64,000 nt of DNA from Actinobacteria bacterium UBA6100. GTDB taxonomy: Bacteria; Actinomycetota; Coriobacteriia; Anaerosomatales; Anaerosomataceae. This document shows positions 33,861 to 42,051 of this stretch, one piece after another (within the stretch, counting starts at the first letter, position 1; each line of letters begins with the position of its first letter). The position numbers were made by a program, and so were the translations under genes. The stretch lies in NCBI GenBank assembly GCA_002423585.1, contig DIWS01000002.1:152702-216701 (forward strand), given 5' to 3'. The notes under the pieces are model-generated. The model made no database searches. It saw only the letters and a program-made list of their open reading frames with translations, and had not been told where the DNA came from.

Positions 33861-36575
33861 TCAGCTGCACGGCCCGGGAAGATCGAGCCGTACGGAATCC
33901 GGGGCGACCTCCGAGAAGAGGTCGGCGGTATCCGGATGGCAGGTGAAGAACACGACCTGCCGCTCGGCCGCCAACCCGGCTATCGCCTCGGCGGCACCGC
34001 GTCGTCTCCCGGGATCGAAGTTGACCAGCACGTCGTCCATGAGCACGGGCAGACCCGCTCCCGCCTCGCCGAGCTGACCGATCAGCCCGAGCCGCACCGC
34101 CAGGTAGAGCTGCTCGGCGGTCCCGCGCGACAGCACCTCCGAGGTCCGCGCGTTCGCGCGCGTGTCGAAGACCTCTATGCGGCCGTCGCCCAATGGAACG
34201 GTCAGGCCGGTGTACCGCCCGCCCGTCATCGTCGCGAAGTGGCTGCTGGCGCTGCGCACGACCTCGGGCTGACGCTCGCGCTGGTAGCGCTCCTGCGCCT
34301 CGGCGAGCAGACGGGAGGCGACGGCGAGCACGAGGTAGCGGTCGGTCGCCTCGGCGAGACGCTCGGCGAGCCCCGCCGCCTCGAGATGCAGTTCGCCCAT
34401 GCGGTGCTCGCGCGCACCACTCTCCAGGCGGCCTTCGAGCTGGTGCTTTGACTGCGCGAGCTGCTCGAACGTGGCCTCGGCCTCGGCCTGCGTGTGACCG
34501 GCCGTGGCGAGCAGGACTCGAAGGTCTTCGTGTGTGCCGCCCTCGGAGAGTCCGAAACGCTCGAGCACACCGAGAAGCTCCTCGCCGGCTTGCCCGGCGC
34601 GCTCGCTCTCGGTCGTGATCCGCTCGTCGAGCGCGGCTGTGAGGCGGCCGATCTCGTCGCGTCGGGCGGCTGCGGCGCGCCCGGCGCCCAGCAGTCCCTT
34701 CAGCCGGTTGGCCAGGGGCAGCACGTCGGGTGCCGCCAGTTCGGCCGGTACCTCGAGGAAGGGGCGCGCGCCTTCGGCGAAGCGCAGCGCAAAGGCGTCG
34801 ACCTGCGCGGATGCGTGCTCGAACGCGAGGCGGGCCTCCGTGGCGGACGCGGCAGCCGTCTGCGCATCACGCACGAGACCGAGCAGCGCCGATGCGGAGC
34901 CGGGTGTCAGCGAGGGTTGCAGCCCCCGGGCGGCGAGCCATCCCGCCCACAGCGTGCGCCGCGTCTCCAGCGCGTCGGTCGCAAGCTGCGCATCGCGGAC
35001 GGCATCGTCGGCATCGCGGCGGGATGCGGCTGCGGCGGCGACCGCCGAGCGCGCGGCATCGAGCGCGCGGCGAACGCGGGACAGCTCGAGCGTGCCGGCG
35101 TTCGCGTCCAGGCCGAGCACCTCCAACCAATCGCGTTCCTCATGCGCCGGTGCGAGCGAGGCGCCCCTGCGTGCGCGAAGCGTGAAGGTCAGGCCGGCGA
35201 CGACCAGTACCGCACCGATGCCCACCGTCACCCACTGTCGAAGAAACACGCCGGTCACGAGGGCGACGAGCCCGGAGGCGAGCATGATGAGTGCGGGCAC
35301 ATCCACGCCGCTGCGAGCGACCGCCGGACTCCCTGCGCGAGCCGCCTCGACCGCGTCCACGACCGCGAGGCGCTCCGCGATCGACTCGGCAGGATCTCCG
35401 GTGATGGACAACGGCTCGAGCGTGCGGGCGAGCGAGACCTCCGCGGCTTCGGCCGCTTCTACCGCACGCTGCGCCGTCTCCGCCCTGGCCTCCGCCTGCA
35501 GCTGGAGCCGCTGCAGCCCCTCTCGTGCCTCTTCGACCTGTGCCACGCACTCGTGCGTGTCGGCAAGCGCGTCCAGCACCTCCGGCGCGAGGCCCGTGCG
35601 AGTCTGCGCATCGGCCAACCGCGTCTCCGACCTGATGCACGCGGCCTCAAGATCCGCGAGCGACTGCATCGCCCGGGCGTGACCGGCCGCTTCCTCGAGG
35701 AGCGCGTCGAGCTCAGGAGCTGCGTCAAGCAGCACATCGTCGACGACGATCGCCGATGCCTCGTCCTCGAGCTGCTTCCGCTCCCTGCGAAGTGACTTGA
35801 GCGCCTCGTCCTGTTGTGAGATCAGAGCGAGTCTCTCGTCGCAGCGCTCGACGGCGACGGCAAGCTCGGTCGCCCGCTCCCGGGCAGCGTCGCGCTCCGC
35901 GCGCGCCGCCTCAAGCCGCGTGGTCATGTCCACGACCCGGTCCTGCTCGGCCATGAACGACTCGGCCTCGGCGGCCAGACGCCGCAACTCCGCCCTGCTC
36001 GCGCGCACCTCGGAGACGAGCGCGTTGATGACCGGTTTGCGCCCGGTGGGCTTGAAGAGCTCGGCCGCCTCCCGCTCCACGGCAGCGCGGACCTCCTGTG
36101 GGCTGACCCGAAGGCCCGCACTCGCCGCGTAAAGCCGCGAGATCACACTGTCGCCGCTGCCGCGCAACTCCTCGATCGCCGCCATCTCGCCGAGGCCAAA
36201 GCCGAAGACGGTGCGGTATGCGAGCTCGCTCACCCCGCGGGTGAGGTCCTCGAGCAGGTCGGGCCGCTCCGCGCCCTCGAGCGCGCGCACGGTGACGCGG
36301 CCGCCGTGAGTGCCCTCGACGCGTTCGATCGCCCACACGCCGCCCGCGTCCTCGAAGACCAGCCGCGCCAGGCGACCCTCGCCTCCCACCGCGTAGCCCG
36401 GCTCGCTGTCGCGCGCCGTGGGGTACCGGTACAGCACGTGGCGGACGAGCGAGGTGAACGACGACTTCCCCGCCTCGTTGGGCCCGTGTACCACCGTGAG
36501 GCCGCTGCCGAGATCGCCGAGCGACGTGCCTGCGAGTGCCCCGTAGCGGACCGCCTCGATGCGCCGGAGTCTCAT
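33861..36575 (-). CDS. SbcC/YhaN-like AAA ATPase with coiled coils
   Basis: 904 residues. Walker A GPNEAGKSS (31-39) after a DNA-repair-type N-terminus (MRLRRIEAVRYGAL), long coiled coils, and a C-terminal ATPase half with LSRGTAEQLYLAVRLGL and PVLMDDVLVNFD. In the middle (about 410-450) a hydrophobic hairpin VPALIMLASGLVALVTGVFLRQWVTVGIG suggests membrane attachment, as in YhaN rather than SbcC. Overlaps the nuclease gene by four bases; together they should form a nuclease-ATPase complex acting on DNA ends. The zinc-hook CXXC of Rad50/SbcC is not seen. Confidence 0.83.
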   Translation of the reverse strand: MRLRRIEAVRYGALAGTSLGDLGSGLTVVHGPNEAGKSSFTSLVRHVLYRYPTARDSEPGYAVGGEGRLARLVFEDAGGVWAIERVEGTHGGRVTVRALEGAERPDLLEDLTRGVSELAYRTVFGFGLGEMAAIEELRGSGDSVISRLYAASAGLRVSPQEVRAAVEREAAELFKPTGRKPVINALVSEVRASRAELRRLAAEAESFMAEQDRVVDMTTRLEAARAERDAARERATELAVAVERCDERLALISQQDEALKSLRRERKQLEDEASAIVVDDVLLDAAPELDALLEEAAGHARAMQSLADLEAACIRSETRLADAQTRTGLAPEVLDALADTHECVAQVEEAREGLQRLQLQAEARAETAQRAVEAAEAAEVSLARTLEPLSITGDPAESIAERLAVVDAVEAARAGSPAVARSGVDVPALIMLASGLVALVTGVFLRQWVTVGIGAVLVVAGLTFTLRARRGASLAPAHEERDWLEVLGLDANAGTLELSRVRRALDAARSAVAAAAASRRDADDAVRDAQLATDALETRRTLWAGWLAARGLQPSLTPGSASALLGLVRDAQTAAASATEARLAFEHASAQVDAFALRFAEGARPFLEVPAELAAPDVLPLANRLKGLLGAGRAAAARRDEIGRLTAALDERITTESERAGQAGEELLGVLERFGLSEGGTHEDLRVLLATAGHTQAEAEATFEQLAQSKHQLEGRLESGAREHRMGELHLEAAGLAERLAEATDRYLVLAVASRLLAEAQERYQRERQPEVVRSASSHFATMTGGRYTGLTVPLGDGRIEVFDTRANARTSEVLSRGTAEQLYLAVRLGLIGQLGEAGAGLPVLMDDVLVNFDPGRRRGAAEAIAGLAAERQVVFFTCHPDTADLFSEVAPDSVRLDLPGPCS

Positions 36576-37828
36576 CGGTCCTCCTCGGCCAGCATGCGGT
36601 CGAGCGCGAGATCGCGCGCGCGCTCAAGGAGGGACGCCGCGTCCATCGCGGGGGTGTCGCGAGTGTCCAGCGCAGAGAGCACGGGAGCCGCGGCGCCCTC
36701 CACGAGCGCGAGCAGCCGCCGGTCGTCGGCGAGCACATCATCGGTGAGCCGGACGAGATCGCCGGCGAAGTCCGCGCTGTCCCGAAGCGTGGCTATATCG
36801 AATGCCGGCCGCGTGGCGTCCGTGATGCGGTCCACCCACACCCACGGATCACGCTCGAGCGCGCTTGCGCGCGCGTCTGCGAGGACGTCCCGCAGCACAC
36901 CCGGACGTGCGAGCATGCCGTGCACGGCGCTGCGTCCCCCGAGTTCGATGCGCAGCACCGACGGGCGCCCCTCGGCCGAGCGGCCCGAGCGCTCCACGGC
37001 ATCACCGAGCGCTGTCATGACGTCCTCGACCCCACCGAGATCGGCGGCATCGACCGTCTCACGCACCCACACGACGCTCGAGGTGGTGGCGGCCTCGGCC
37101 GTCGCCCCGCTCGCGTCGAGCGTGACGACACGGCAGCCGCGAAGCCCCGACTCGTTCGGGCTCAATCCCTGGGTGCACCCGCTGTACGCGATGGCCGGCT
37201 GCTCCGAGAGCACCTCCGGTTTGTGGATGTGGCCGAGCGCCCAGTAGTCCATCCGCGCCGCCCGCAGGTCCTCAAGCGAGCACGGTGCGTACGGCTCGTG
37301 GTCGGTACGGCCGCCGACATTGGCGTGGAGCACGCCGATTGCGAGCGCGTCGGCCGCGTCGCGCGCGAAACCCGTGGCGAGGTTGCTGCGCTCGGCTGCG
37401 GTACGGAACGACCTGCCGTAGAGCGCGCAGACGGCCTCCCCGTCGCGCTCGAAGACCACACGCTCCACCTCATGCTCCGAGAAGACGTGGACGTTGTCGG
37501 GCAGCGCGAGACCGGCCGACCGGCCGCTCGCGGGGTCGTGATTGCCACGTGCGATGTACACGCGCACGCCCGCCTCGGCGAGCTTCACGCATGCGTCACG
37601 GAAGGCGAACTCGGCGCGGAGCGACCGCTCGCTGTCGTTGTAGACGTCGCCTGCGATCACCAGGAAGTCCGCGGCATGGCCGATGCAGACAGCCACGAGA
37701 GCGTCGAGCGCGTCGTAGGTGGACGCCACGAGCGTCTCGCGGACGCGCGGGTCCGTGGCGTCGATGCCCTTGAACGGCGCGTCGAGATGAAGGTCCGCGG
37801 CGTGCACGAACCGCACAGAGTCGGTCAC
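36572..37828 (-). CDS. SbcD/Mre11/YhaO-like metallophosphoesterase nuclease
   Basis: 418 residues. All phosphoesterase motifs are visible: DLHLDAPF (I), GDVYND (II), GNHDP (III), LHANVGG and GHIHKP (IV-V). A C-terminal part (~270-418) should bind the SbcC/YhaN partner encoded immediately downstream with a four-base overlap. DNA repair nuclease is the family role. Confidence 0.88.
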   Translation of the reverse strand: MTDSVRFVHAADLHLDAPFKGIDATDPRVRETLVASTYDALDALVAVCIGHAADFLVIAGDVYNDSERSLRAEFAFRDACVKLAEAGVRVYIARGNHDPASGRSAGLALPDNVHVFSEHEVERVVFERDGEAVCALYGRSFRTAAERSNLATGFARDAADALAIGVLHANVGGRTDHEPYAPCSLEDLRAARMDYWALGHIHKPEVLSEQPAIAYSGCTQGLSPNESGLRGCRVVTLDASGATAEAATTSSVVWVRETVDAADLGGVEDVMTALGDAVERSGRSAEGRPSVLRIELGGRSAVHGMLARPGVLRDVLADARASALERDPWVWVDRITDATRPAFDIATLRDSADFAGDLVRLTDDVLADDRRLLALVEGAAAPVLSALDTRDTPAMDAASLLERARDLALDRMLAEEDR

Positions 37829-37926
37829 CTTGGTGCCCCTCCCACGTCCGCTTCGATGGTCATAGCCATACTAGCGGGGCGGTGTGACACGCAACAGGGG
37901 ACATCGGTGGCAAACGCCGCCCGAAG

Positions 37927-38481
37927 TCAGATCGCGCCGAGCCCGGCCGAGCGTACCGCGCGCGCCACGAGTGCGGCGGCGGCGCACTTGGCGGCATCGA
38001 GCAGCACGAACGGCGCGACGGCGAGCGCGAACGCCTCGCCCGCCGCTCTGCCCGTCACGAGCGCGAACTGCGCCCACCCGACCGCGTACACGATCGCGAG
38101 CAGCCCCACGAGGGCGAGCGCATCGGCCAGCGCCGCGGATCGAGAGCGCGCGAGCGCCGTGCGCACGAGCGACGCGAGCGGAGCCGCGATCACGAAGCCC
38201 ACGATGAACCCGCCGGTCGGGCCCGCCAGCACACCGACGCCGGCACCCCCGCCCGAGAACACCGGTGCCCCGACCGCGCCGAGAACGATGTACACGCCGA
38301 GCGCCAGCAGCGCCTCTGCAGGCGCGAGCACGAGCGCGACGACCGCCACCACGAACACCTGCAGGGTGACCGGTACCGGCCCCAGCGGCAGCGCGATGAG
38401 CGCGCCCGCCGAGACGAGGGCGGCCGCCAGCGCGGCGCGGAGGAAGGAGGCTGTACGGGTGCGGATCACGGACGGTCCCAT
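37927..38481 (-). CDS. bioY: Biotin transporter BioY
   Basis: 184 residues, six helices, substrate-binding (S) component of ECF-type biotin uptake. Typical blocks: PLGPVPVTLQVFVV, LGVYIVLGAVGAPVFSGG and GPTGGFIVGF. No bioM/bioN is adjacent, so it works alone or with a shared ECF module. The ATG at 38481 has no ribosome site and its first base lies within the BirA-type operator, so translation may be leaderless or start at an internal GTG. birA is the next gene upstream on the same strand. Confidence 0.92.
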   Translation of the reverse strand: MGPSVIRTRTASFLRAALAAALVSAGALIALPLGPVPVTLQVFVVAVVALVLAPAEALLALGVYIVLGAVGAPVFSGGGAGVGVLAGPTGGFIVGFVIAAPLASLVRTALARSRSAALADALALVGLLAIVYAVGWAQFALVTGRAAGEAFALAVAPFVLLDAAKCAAAALVARAVRSAGLGAI

Positions 38482-38511
38482 CGTTAACCTAGCTGACTTG
38501 TTGGTTCACGA
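38481..38511. promoter_or_regulatory. BirA-type biotin operator at the bioY start
   Basis: TCGTTAACC (38481-38489) and GGTTCACGA (38503-38511) form a 9-base inverted repeat with one mismatch and a 13-base spacer. The half-sites resemble the known BirA consensus (TTGTNAACC / GGTTNACAA type), though the spacer is shorter than the usual 14-16. It overlaps the first base of bioY and sits next to birA, whose product has the DNA-binding domain needed. Confidence 0.72.
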
Positions 38512-38532
38512 TAGGGATGCGCCGGGGGTGCG

Positions 38533-39489
38533 TCAACCGCGCAGCGTGACCTCTCCGGCGCTCACGCGCACGGTGACCCCGGAGCGGTCGAGCACGAGCG
38601 CCCCGTCGTCGGCGACGCCGATCACGACACCTTCGGCCACCACCGTGCCGGTCCCGTCGCGCACCGTGACCTCACGGCCGGTGAGCGAAGCGCGCGCCTC
38701 GTACGCCTCCCTAAGCGCCCCGAAGCCGTCCGCGACGAACGTGCGGTACGCCTCCGCCATGCCGTCGAGCACGGCCGCGGCCACGGTGGCCGCGGGCACG
38801 TCGGTCGACGTCTCGCGCACCCAGGCGCTTCCCGGGAAGCCCGGCTCCGACACGTTCACCCCACAACCGGCGATCACCCACTCCGTGCGATCGGCCTCGG
38901 CCGCCATCTCCAGCAGCAGTCCGCCGAGTTTGCGGCCGCCACACTCGAGGTCGTTCGGCCATTTGAGGGCGACGTCCACGCCGAGGGGCTCGAGCGCGCG
39001 CGCGGCGCCGAGCGCGAGTGCGAGCGAGAGCGGCGCCATCACAGCCGGCGCGAGCGGTGGGCGGAGCACGGCCGAGACGTAGGCGCCGCCCGAAGGCGAC
39101 TCCCACACCCGTCCGAGGCGGCCCCGGCCGCCGGTCTGGCGCGCGGCCACCACGGCGGTGCCCTCGGCCGCCCCGGCCCGCGCGAGCCGCTTCGCCTCGT
39201 CGTTGGTGGACGTCAGCGCCGCAGCGCCCTCGCAGGTCACCCACAGCGCATCGCGCAGGCGCGGCCCGACCTCCTCGGGGATGCAGGCGTCGGGCGCGTG
39301 CTCCAGCACGTAGCCCGTCCGCGACGCCGAGCGGATCTCGTAGCCGAGCCCGCGGAGCGAGGCGACGTGCTTGCTCACCGCGACGCGCGAGATGCCGAGC
39401 CCGGTGGCGATCGTCTCTCCCGAGACGCCGCCGGGGCCTGAGGCGGTAAGTGCCGCAGCGACCGCCGCCCTAGTCGGCAGCCTCAGCAC
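38533..39489 (-). CDS. birA: Bifunctional biotin-protein ligase / biotin repressor
   Basis: 318 residues. N-terminal winged helix (about 5-60, GVSGETIATGLGISRVAVSKHVASLRGLGYEI), central ligase domain with the biotinyl-AMP loop GRGRLGR (121-127) and KWPNDLE, and a C-terminal SH3-like domain. It biotinylates carboxylases and represses biotin genes when loaded. GTG 39489 was chosen because GGAGGGGG lies six to seven bases before it, although it overlaps dedA by 20 bases. Confidence 0.93.
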   Translation of the reverse strand: MLRLPTRAAVAAALTASGPGGVSGETIATGLGISRVAVSKHVASLRGLGYEIRSASRTGYVLEHAPDACIPEEVGPRLRDALWVTCEGAAALTSTNDEAKRLARAGAAEGTAVVAARQTGGRGRLGRVWESPSGGAYVSAVLRPPLAPAVMAPLSLALALGAARALEPLGVDVALKWPNDLECGGRKLGGLLLEMAAEADRTEWVIAGCGVNVSEPGFPGSAWVRETSTDVPAATVAAAVLDGMAEAYRTFVADGFGALREAYEARASLTGREVTVRDGTGTVVAEGVVIGVADDGALVLDRSGVTVRVSAGEVTLRG

Positions 39490-40171
39490 CGTCTGCCCCC
39501 TCCTCGGCGAGGCGCTCCTCATCGGCCAGGTCGGCGAACTTGTCCACGCGCGCGGCGATGTACTTGTGCCGGCCCCACCACAGGAAGCCGAGCATCACCA
39601 TGAGCACGAACAGCCCGAACCAGCCTATGCTCCTGGCGACGCTCAGGGCACGGTCGAAGTTGTCCGCGAAGACGATGCCGAGCGTGACCATGAGCGTGGT
39701 GTAGAGCAGCGCGCCGATGAACGTGTAGAGCTCGAATATCCAGACACGCATGCGGGACGCGCCGGCGATGACCGGCACGAAGTTCTTAAAGCCCGCCGCG
39801 AACCGCGAGATCAGCACCGTCTTGTTCCCGTGCATCTCGAAGTACTCCTCGGCAGCGGTGATGCGCTCGTCGTCGAAGAACTTGCCGCCCCACCGCAAGA
39901 GCCCTGCACGCCCGCCACGGCGGCCGAACCAGTACGACAGGTTGCTGCCGGTCATCGTCCCCACGAGCGAGGCGACGCCCACCAGCCACGGATTGAGCCC
40001 GCCCATCTCGGACACGAAGCCCGCGGCCATCACGACCGTCTCGCCGGGCGTGAACGAGCCAATGACGAACAGGTTCTCCGAGATGGTGAACAGCGCGACG
40101 ATGAGATAGCCCCACGAATCAAGCGCCGTGAGGAACCAGTCGAGCGGAGCGAAGCCGGTCTGAGGCGCCAT
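39470..40171 (-). CDS. DedA-family membrane protein
   Basis: 233 residues. Family blocks: FTPGETVVMAAGF, GTMTGSNLSYWFGRRGG and SRFAAGFKNFVPVIAGASRM, with re-entrant and transmembrane helices. DedA/SNARE-associated proteins act in membrane lipid (undecaprenyl phosphate or phosphatidylethanolamine) flipping. ATG overlaps the stop of the preceding unknown gene (ATGA). The tail is acidic. Confidence 0.88.
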   Translation of the reverse strand: MAPQTGFAPLDWFLTALDSWGYLIVALFTISENLFVIGSFTPGETVVMAAGFVSEMGGLNPWLVGVASLVGTMTGSNLSYWFGRRGGRAGLLRWGGKFFDDERITAAEEYFEMHGNKTVLISRFAAGFKNFVPVIAGASRMRVWIFELYTFIGALLYTTLMVTLGIVFADNFDRALSVARSIGWFGLFVLMVMLGFLWWGRHKYIAARVDKFADLADEERLAEEGADGAEAAD

Positions 40172-40611
40172 CACTCGGCCTCCGGCAGCGGATGTGACCA
40201 GGCGACCCACTGGTCGAACCGCGGGTAGAGGATCACGAGACCGACGAGCGTGACCACCAGCATCAGGTAGTAGTCGCCGAGCTGGCGGGTCATGAACGCG
40301 AGGATGCCGCCCACGGCGGCAGGCGACAGCGCGTGGGTGAGCAGCCGCCACGACAGCGACACGAGCGCGGCCGTGGACAGAGGGGCACCGGCCACTTCAC
40401 GCGCACGGGCGCTGCGTCCCATCACGACCGAGGCCGCGCCCACCGCGATGAACAGGTAGCGCACGGCGCCATCAGCGGCGGGGCTCACCGTCCACCACGC
40501 GCTCGAGGCGCCGGCCTGCAGAGCGGCCGTGAGCACGAGTGGCAGCACCAGCGCGGGTACGGCCCGGCGCGTCCAGGTGAGGTAGGTCTCGCGTAGCGTG
40601 GGCTCGGTCAC
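40171..40611 (-). CDS. Unknown four-helix membrane protein
   Basis: 146 residues. About four hydrophobic helices (20-38, 47-63, 76-92, 108-130) and nothing I recognise. The GTG start at 40611 has AAGGA five bases upstream. It is locked between dedA (four-base overlap) and another unknown membrane protein (7-base gap), at the end of the pan-nad transcript. The two unknowns are alike in size and layout and may act together. Confidence 0.6.
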   Translation of the reverse strand: MTEPTLRETYLTWTRRAVPALVLPLVLTAALQAGASSAWWTVSPAADGAVRYLFIAVGAASVVMGRSARAREVAGAPLSTAALVSLSWRLLTHALSPAAVGGILAFMTRQLGDYYLMLVVTLVGLVILYPRFDQWVAWSHPLPEAE

Positions 40612-40618
40612 GGGGTCC

Positions 40619-41140
40619 TTAGAGTGGCTGCGGGATGTGCGGTGCGGACTCGGTCTGCCGAGCGTACCACTGACGCACCTGCGACGGGCGCGGGAACATG
40701 ACGATCCAGCCGAGGATGGCGTAGGCGGCGAATGGCGCATAGACGCCCCAGTCCATCGTGAGGAAGCCGGCGACGAAGCCGAGTAGGACGCTCACCTCGG
40801 GAATCGCCATGCCGACGACCGCGGCGGTGCTGATGCGGCCGACCGCCCCCGCGGTGCCGGTGAGCACCTGGCCGTAGCGGCTGATGTAGGTGCCTGTAGC
40901 CCGGAGGAGAAGCGAGCGAACCCAGAGTGCAGCGGGTAGTGAGGCAAGCGAGAGTGCTGCGAAGATCACCCAGTAGGCCACGGGTAGCGCCTGGTAGTGG
41001 GGCCCCGATCGGACGGTGTCGTCCAGCTTCATGAACCACAGGACGAACGTGAGCAACAGGAACGTCGTGGTCATGCTCCCGGCCACGATGTACGTGATAC
41101 GGAACCACCTGCTATCGAACTGCTCGTACTGCTCGGCCAC
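40619..41140 (-). CDS. Unknown four-helix membrane protein
   Basis: 173 residues. Helices near 17-36, 54-74, 96-113 and 124-146. The last two are glycine/alanine-rich (VVGMAIPEVSVLLGFVAGFL), vaguely recalling proteolipid-type hairpins, and Glu within that segment could be functional. The start at 41140 lies two bases after the nadC stop. Family not recognised. Confidence 0.6.
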   Translation of the reverse strand: MAEQYEQFDSRWFRITYIVAGSMTTTFLLLTFVLWFMKLDDTVRSGPHYQALPVAYWVIFAALSLASLPAALWVRSLLLRATGTYISRYGQVLTGTAGAVGRISTAAVVGMAIPEVSVLLGFVAGFLTMDWGVYAPFAAYAILGWIVMFPRPSQVRQWYARQTESAPHIPQPL

Positions 41141-41142
41141 CC

Positions 41143-42051
41143 TCAGACCTCCCTCGCGTCAAGCCCGAAATCGAGCGGCCGAGCGAGCGTAAGGGCGCTC
41201 GTCGAGACGCGGTCCACTCCGGTGATGACAAGCCCCGGGATCCGCTCGAACGTGATGCCGCCCGATGCCTCGGTGAGGCAGGTCCGCCCTCCGGCCTCGT
41301 CATGCACCGCGCTGACCGCCTCTCGCAGCGTCGCGTCGTCCATGTTGTCGAGCAGCACGTAGTCGGCGCCCGCTGCCGCGGCCTCGGCGGCCTGTGCGAT
41401 CGTGTCGGCCTCGCACTCGATAAGCAGGTCCGGGTGCGCGCGCTTCGCCGCGAGCACCGCGGCGCGCACACCACCCGCATGCGCCACGTGGTTGTCCTTT
41501 ATGAGCACCATGTCGTAGAGGCCCGCGCGGTGGTTGAACGCGCCACCCACCCGCACCGCGTACTTGGAGAGCGCCCGCAGGCCCGGCACCGTCTTACGGG
41601 TGTCGCAGACCGCCAGTGCGCTTCCCGCAGCGCGCTGCCAGCCGCGCGCCTCGGTGGCGATACCGGAGAGCACCATCACGAAGTTGAGCGCGGTCCGCTC
41701 GCCCGCGAGCACCGCTCGCGCGGGGCCGTCGATCTCGAGCACCGCCGCCCCCGCCTCGACATCCGCGCCTTCGGCGACCACCGGGAAGCACTCGATCTCC
41801 ACTCCCGCGGCATCCGCCAGCAACTCGAACAGCCGCGCGGCAACCGGCAACCCGCACACCACGCCCGCCTCGCGGGCCACGATCGCACCCGAGAAGCCCG
41901 CGTCGGGCACGGTGGCCGACGAGGTGACGTCCGCGTCCAGCAAGGATCGCGCACCCGCCCGCGGCGTGAGGATCGCCTCGGCCGTCACCCCGAGGTCCTC
42001 GGCGAGCGCCGTGGCGAGTAAGACGTCGGACGGCGGCGGTGAGAAACTCAT
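41143..42051 (-). CDS. nadC: Quinolinate phosphoribosyltransferase (nicotinate-nucleotide pyrophosphorylase)
   Basis: 302 residues. Converts quinolinate plus PRPP to nicotinate mononucleotide. Blocks RTALNFVMVLSGIAT, DTRKTVPGLRALSKYAVRVGGAFNHR and IKDNHVAHAGG are diagnostic. ATG overlaps the nadB stop (ATGA). Confidence 0.95.
   Translation of the reverse strand: MSFSPPPSDVLLATALAEDLGVTAEAILTPRAGARSLLDADVTSSATVPDAGFSGAIVAREAGVVCGLPVAARLFELLADAAGVEIECFPVVAEGADVEAGAAVLEIDGPARAVLAGERTALNFVMVLSGIATEARGWQRAAGSALAVCDTRKTVPGLRALSKYAVRVGGAFNHRAGLYDMVLIKDNHVAHAGGVRAAVLAAKRAHPDLLIECEADTIAQAAEAAAAGADYVLLDNMDDATLREAVSAVHDEAGGRTCLTEASGGITFERIPGLVITGVDRVSTSALTLARPLDFGLDAREV

Noticed and set aside
33861..36575. 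True SbcC/Rad50
   Set aside because: No zinc-hook CXXC at the coiled-coil tip; a membrane hairpin in the middle fits YhaN-like proteins better.
36536..39082. An 848-codon plus-strand open frame rich in Ala/Ser/Thr
   Set aside because: Lies opposite the SbcD-like, bioY and birA genes, all of which have clear catalytic motifs.
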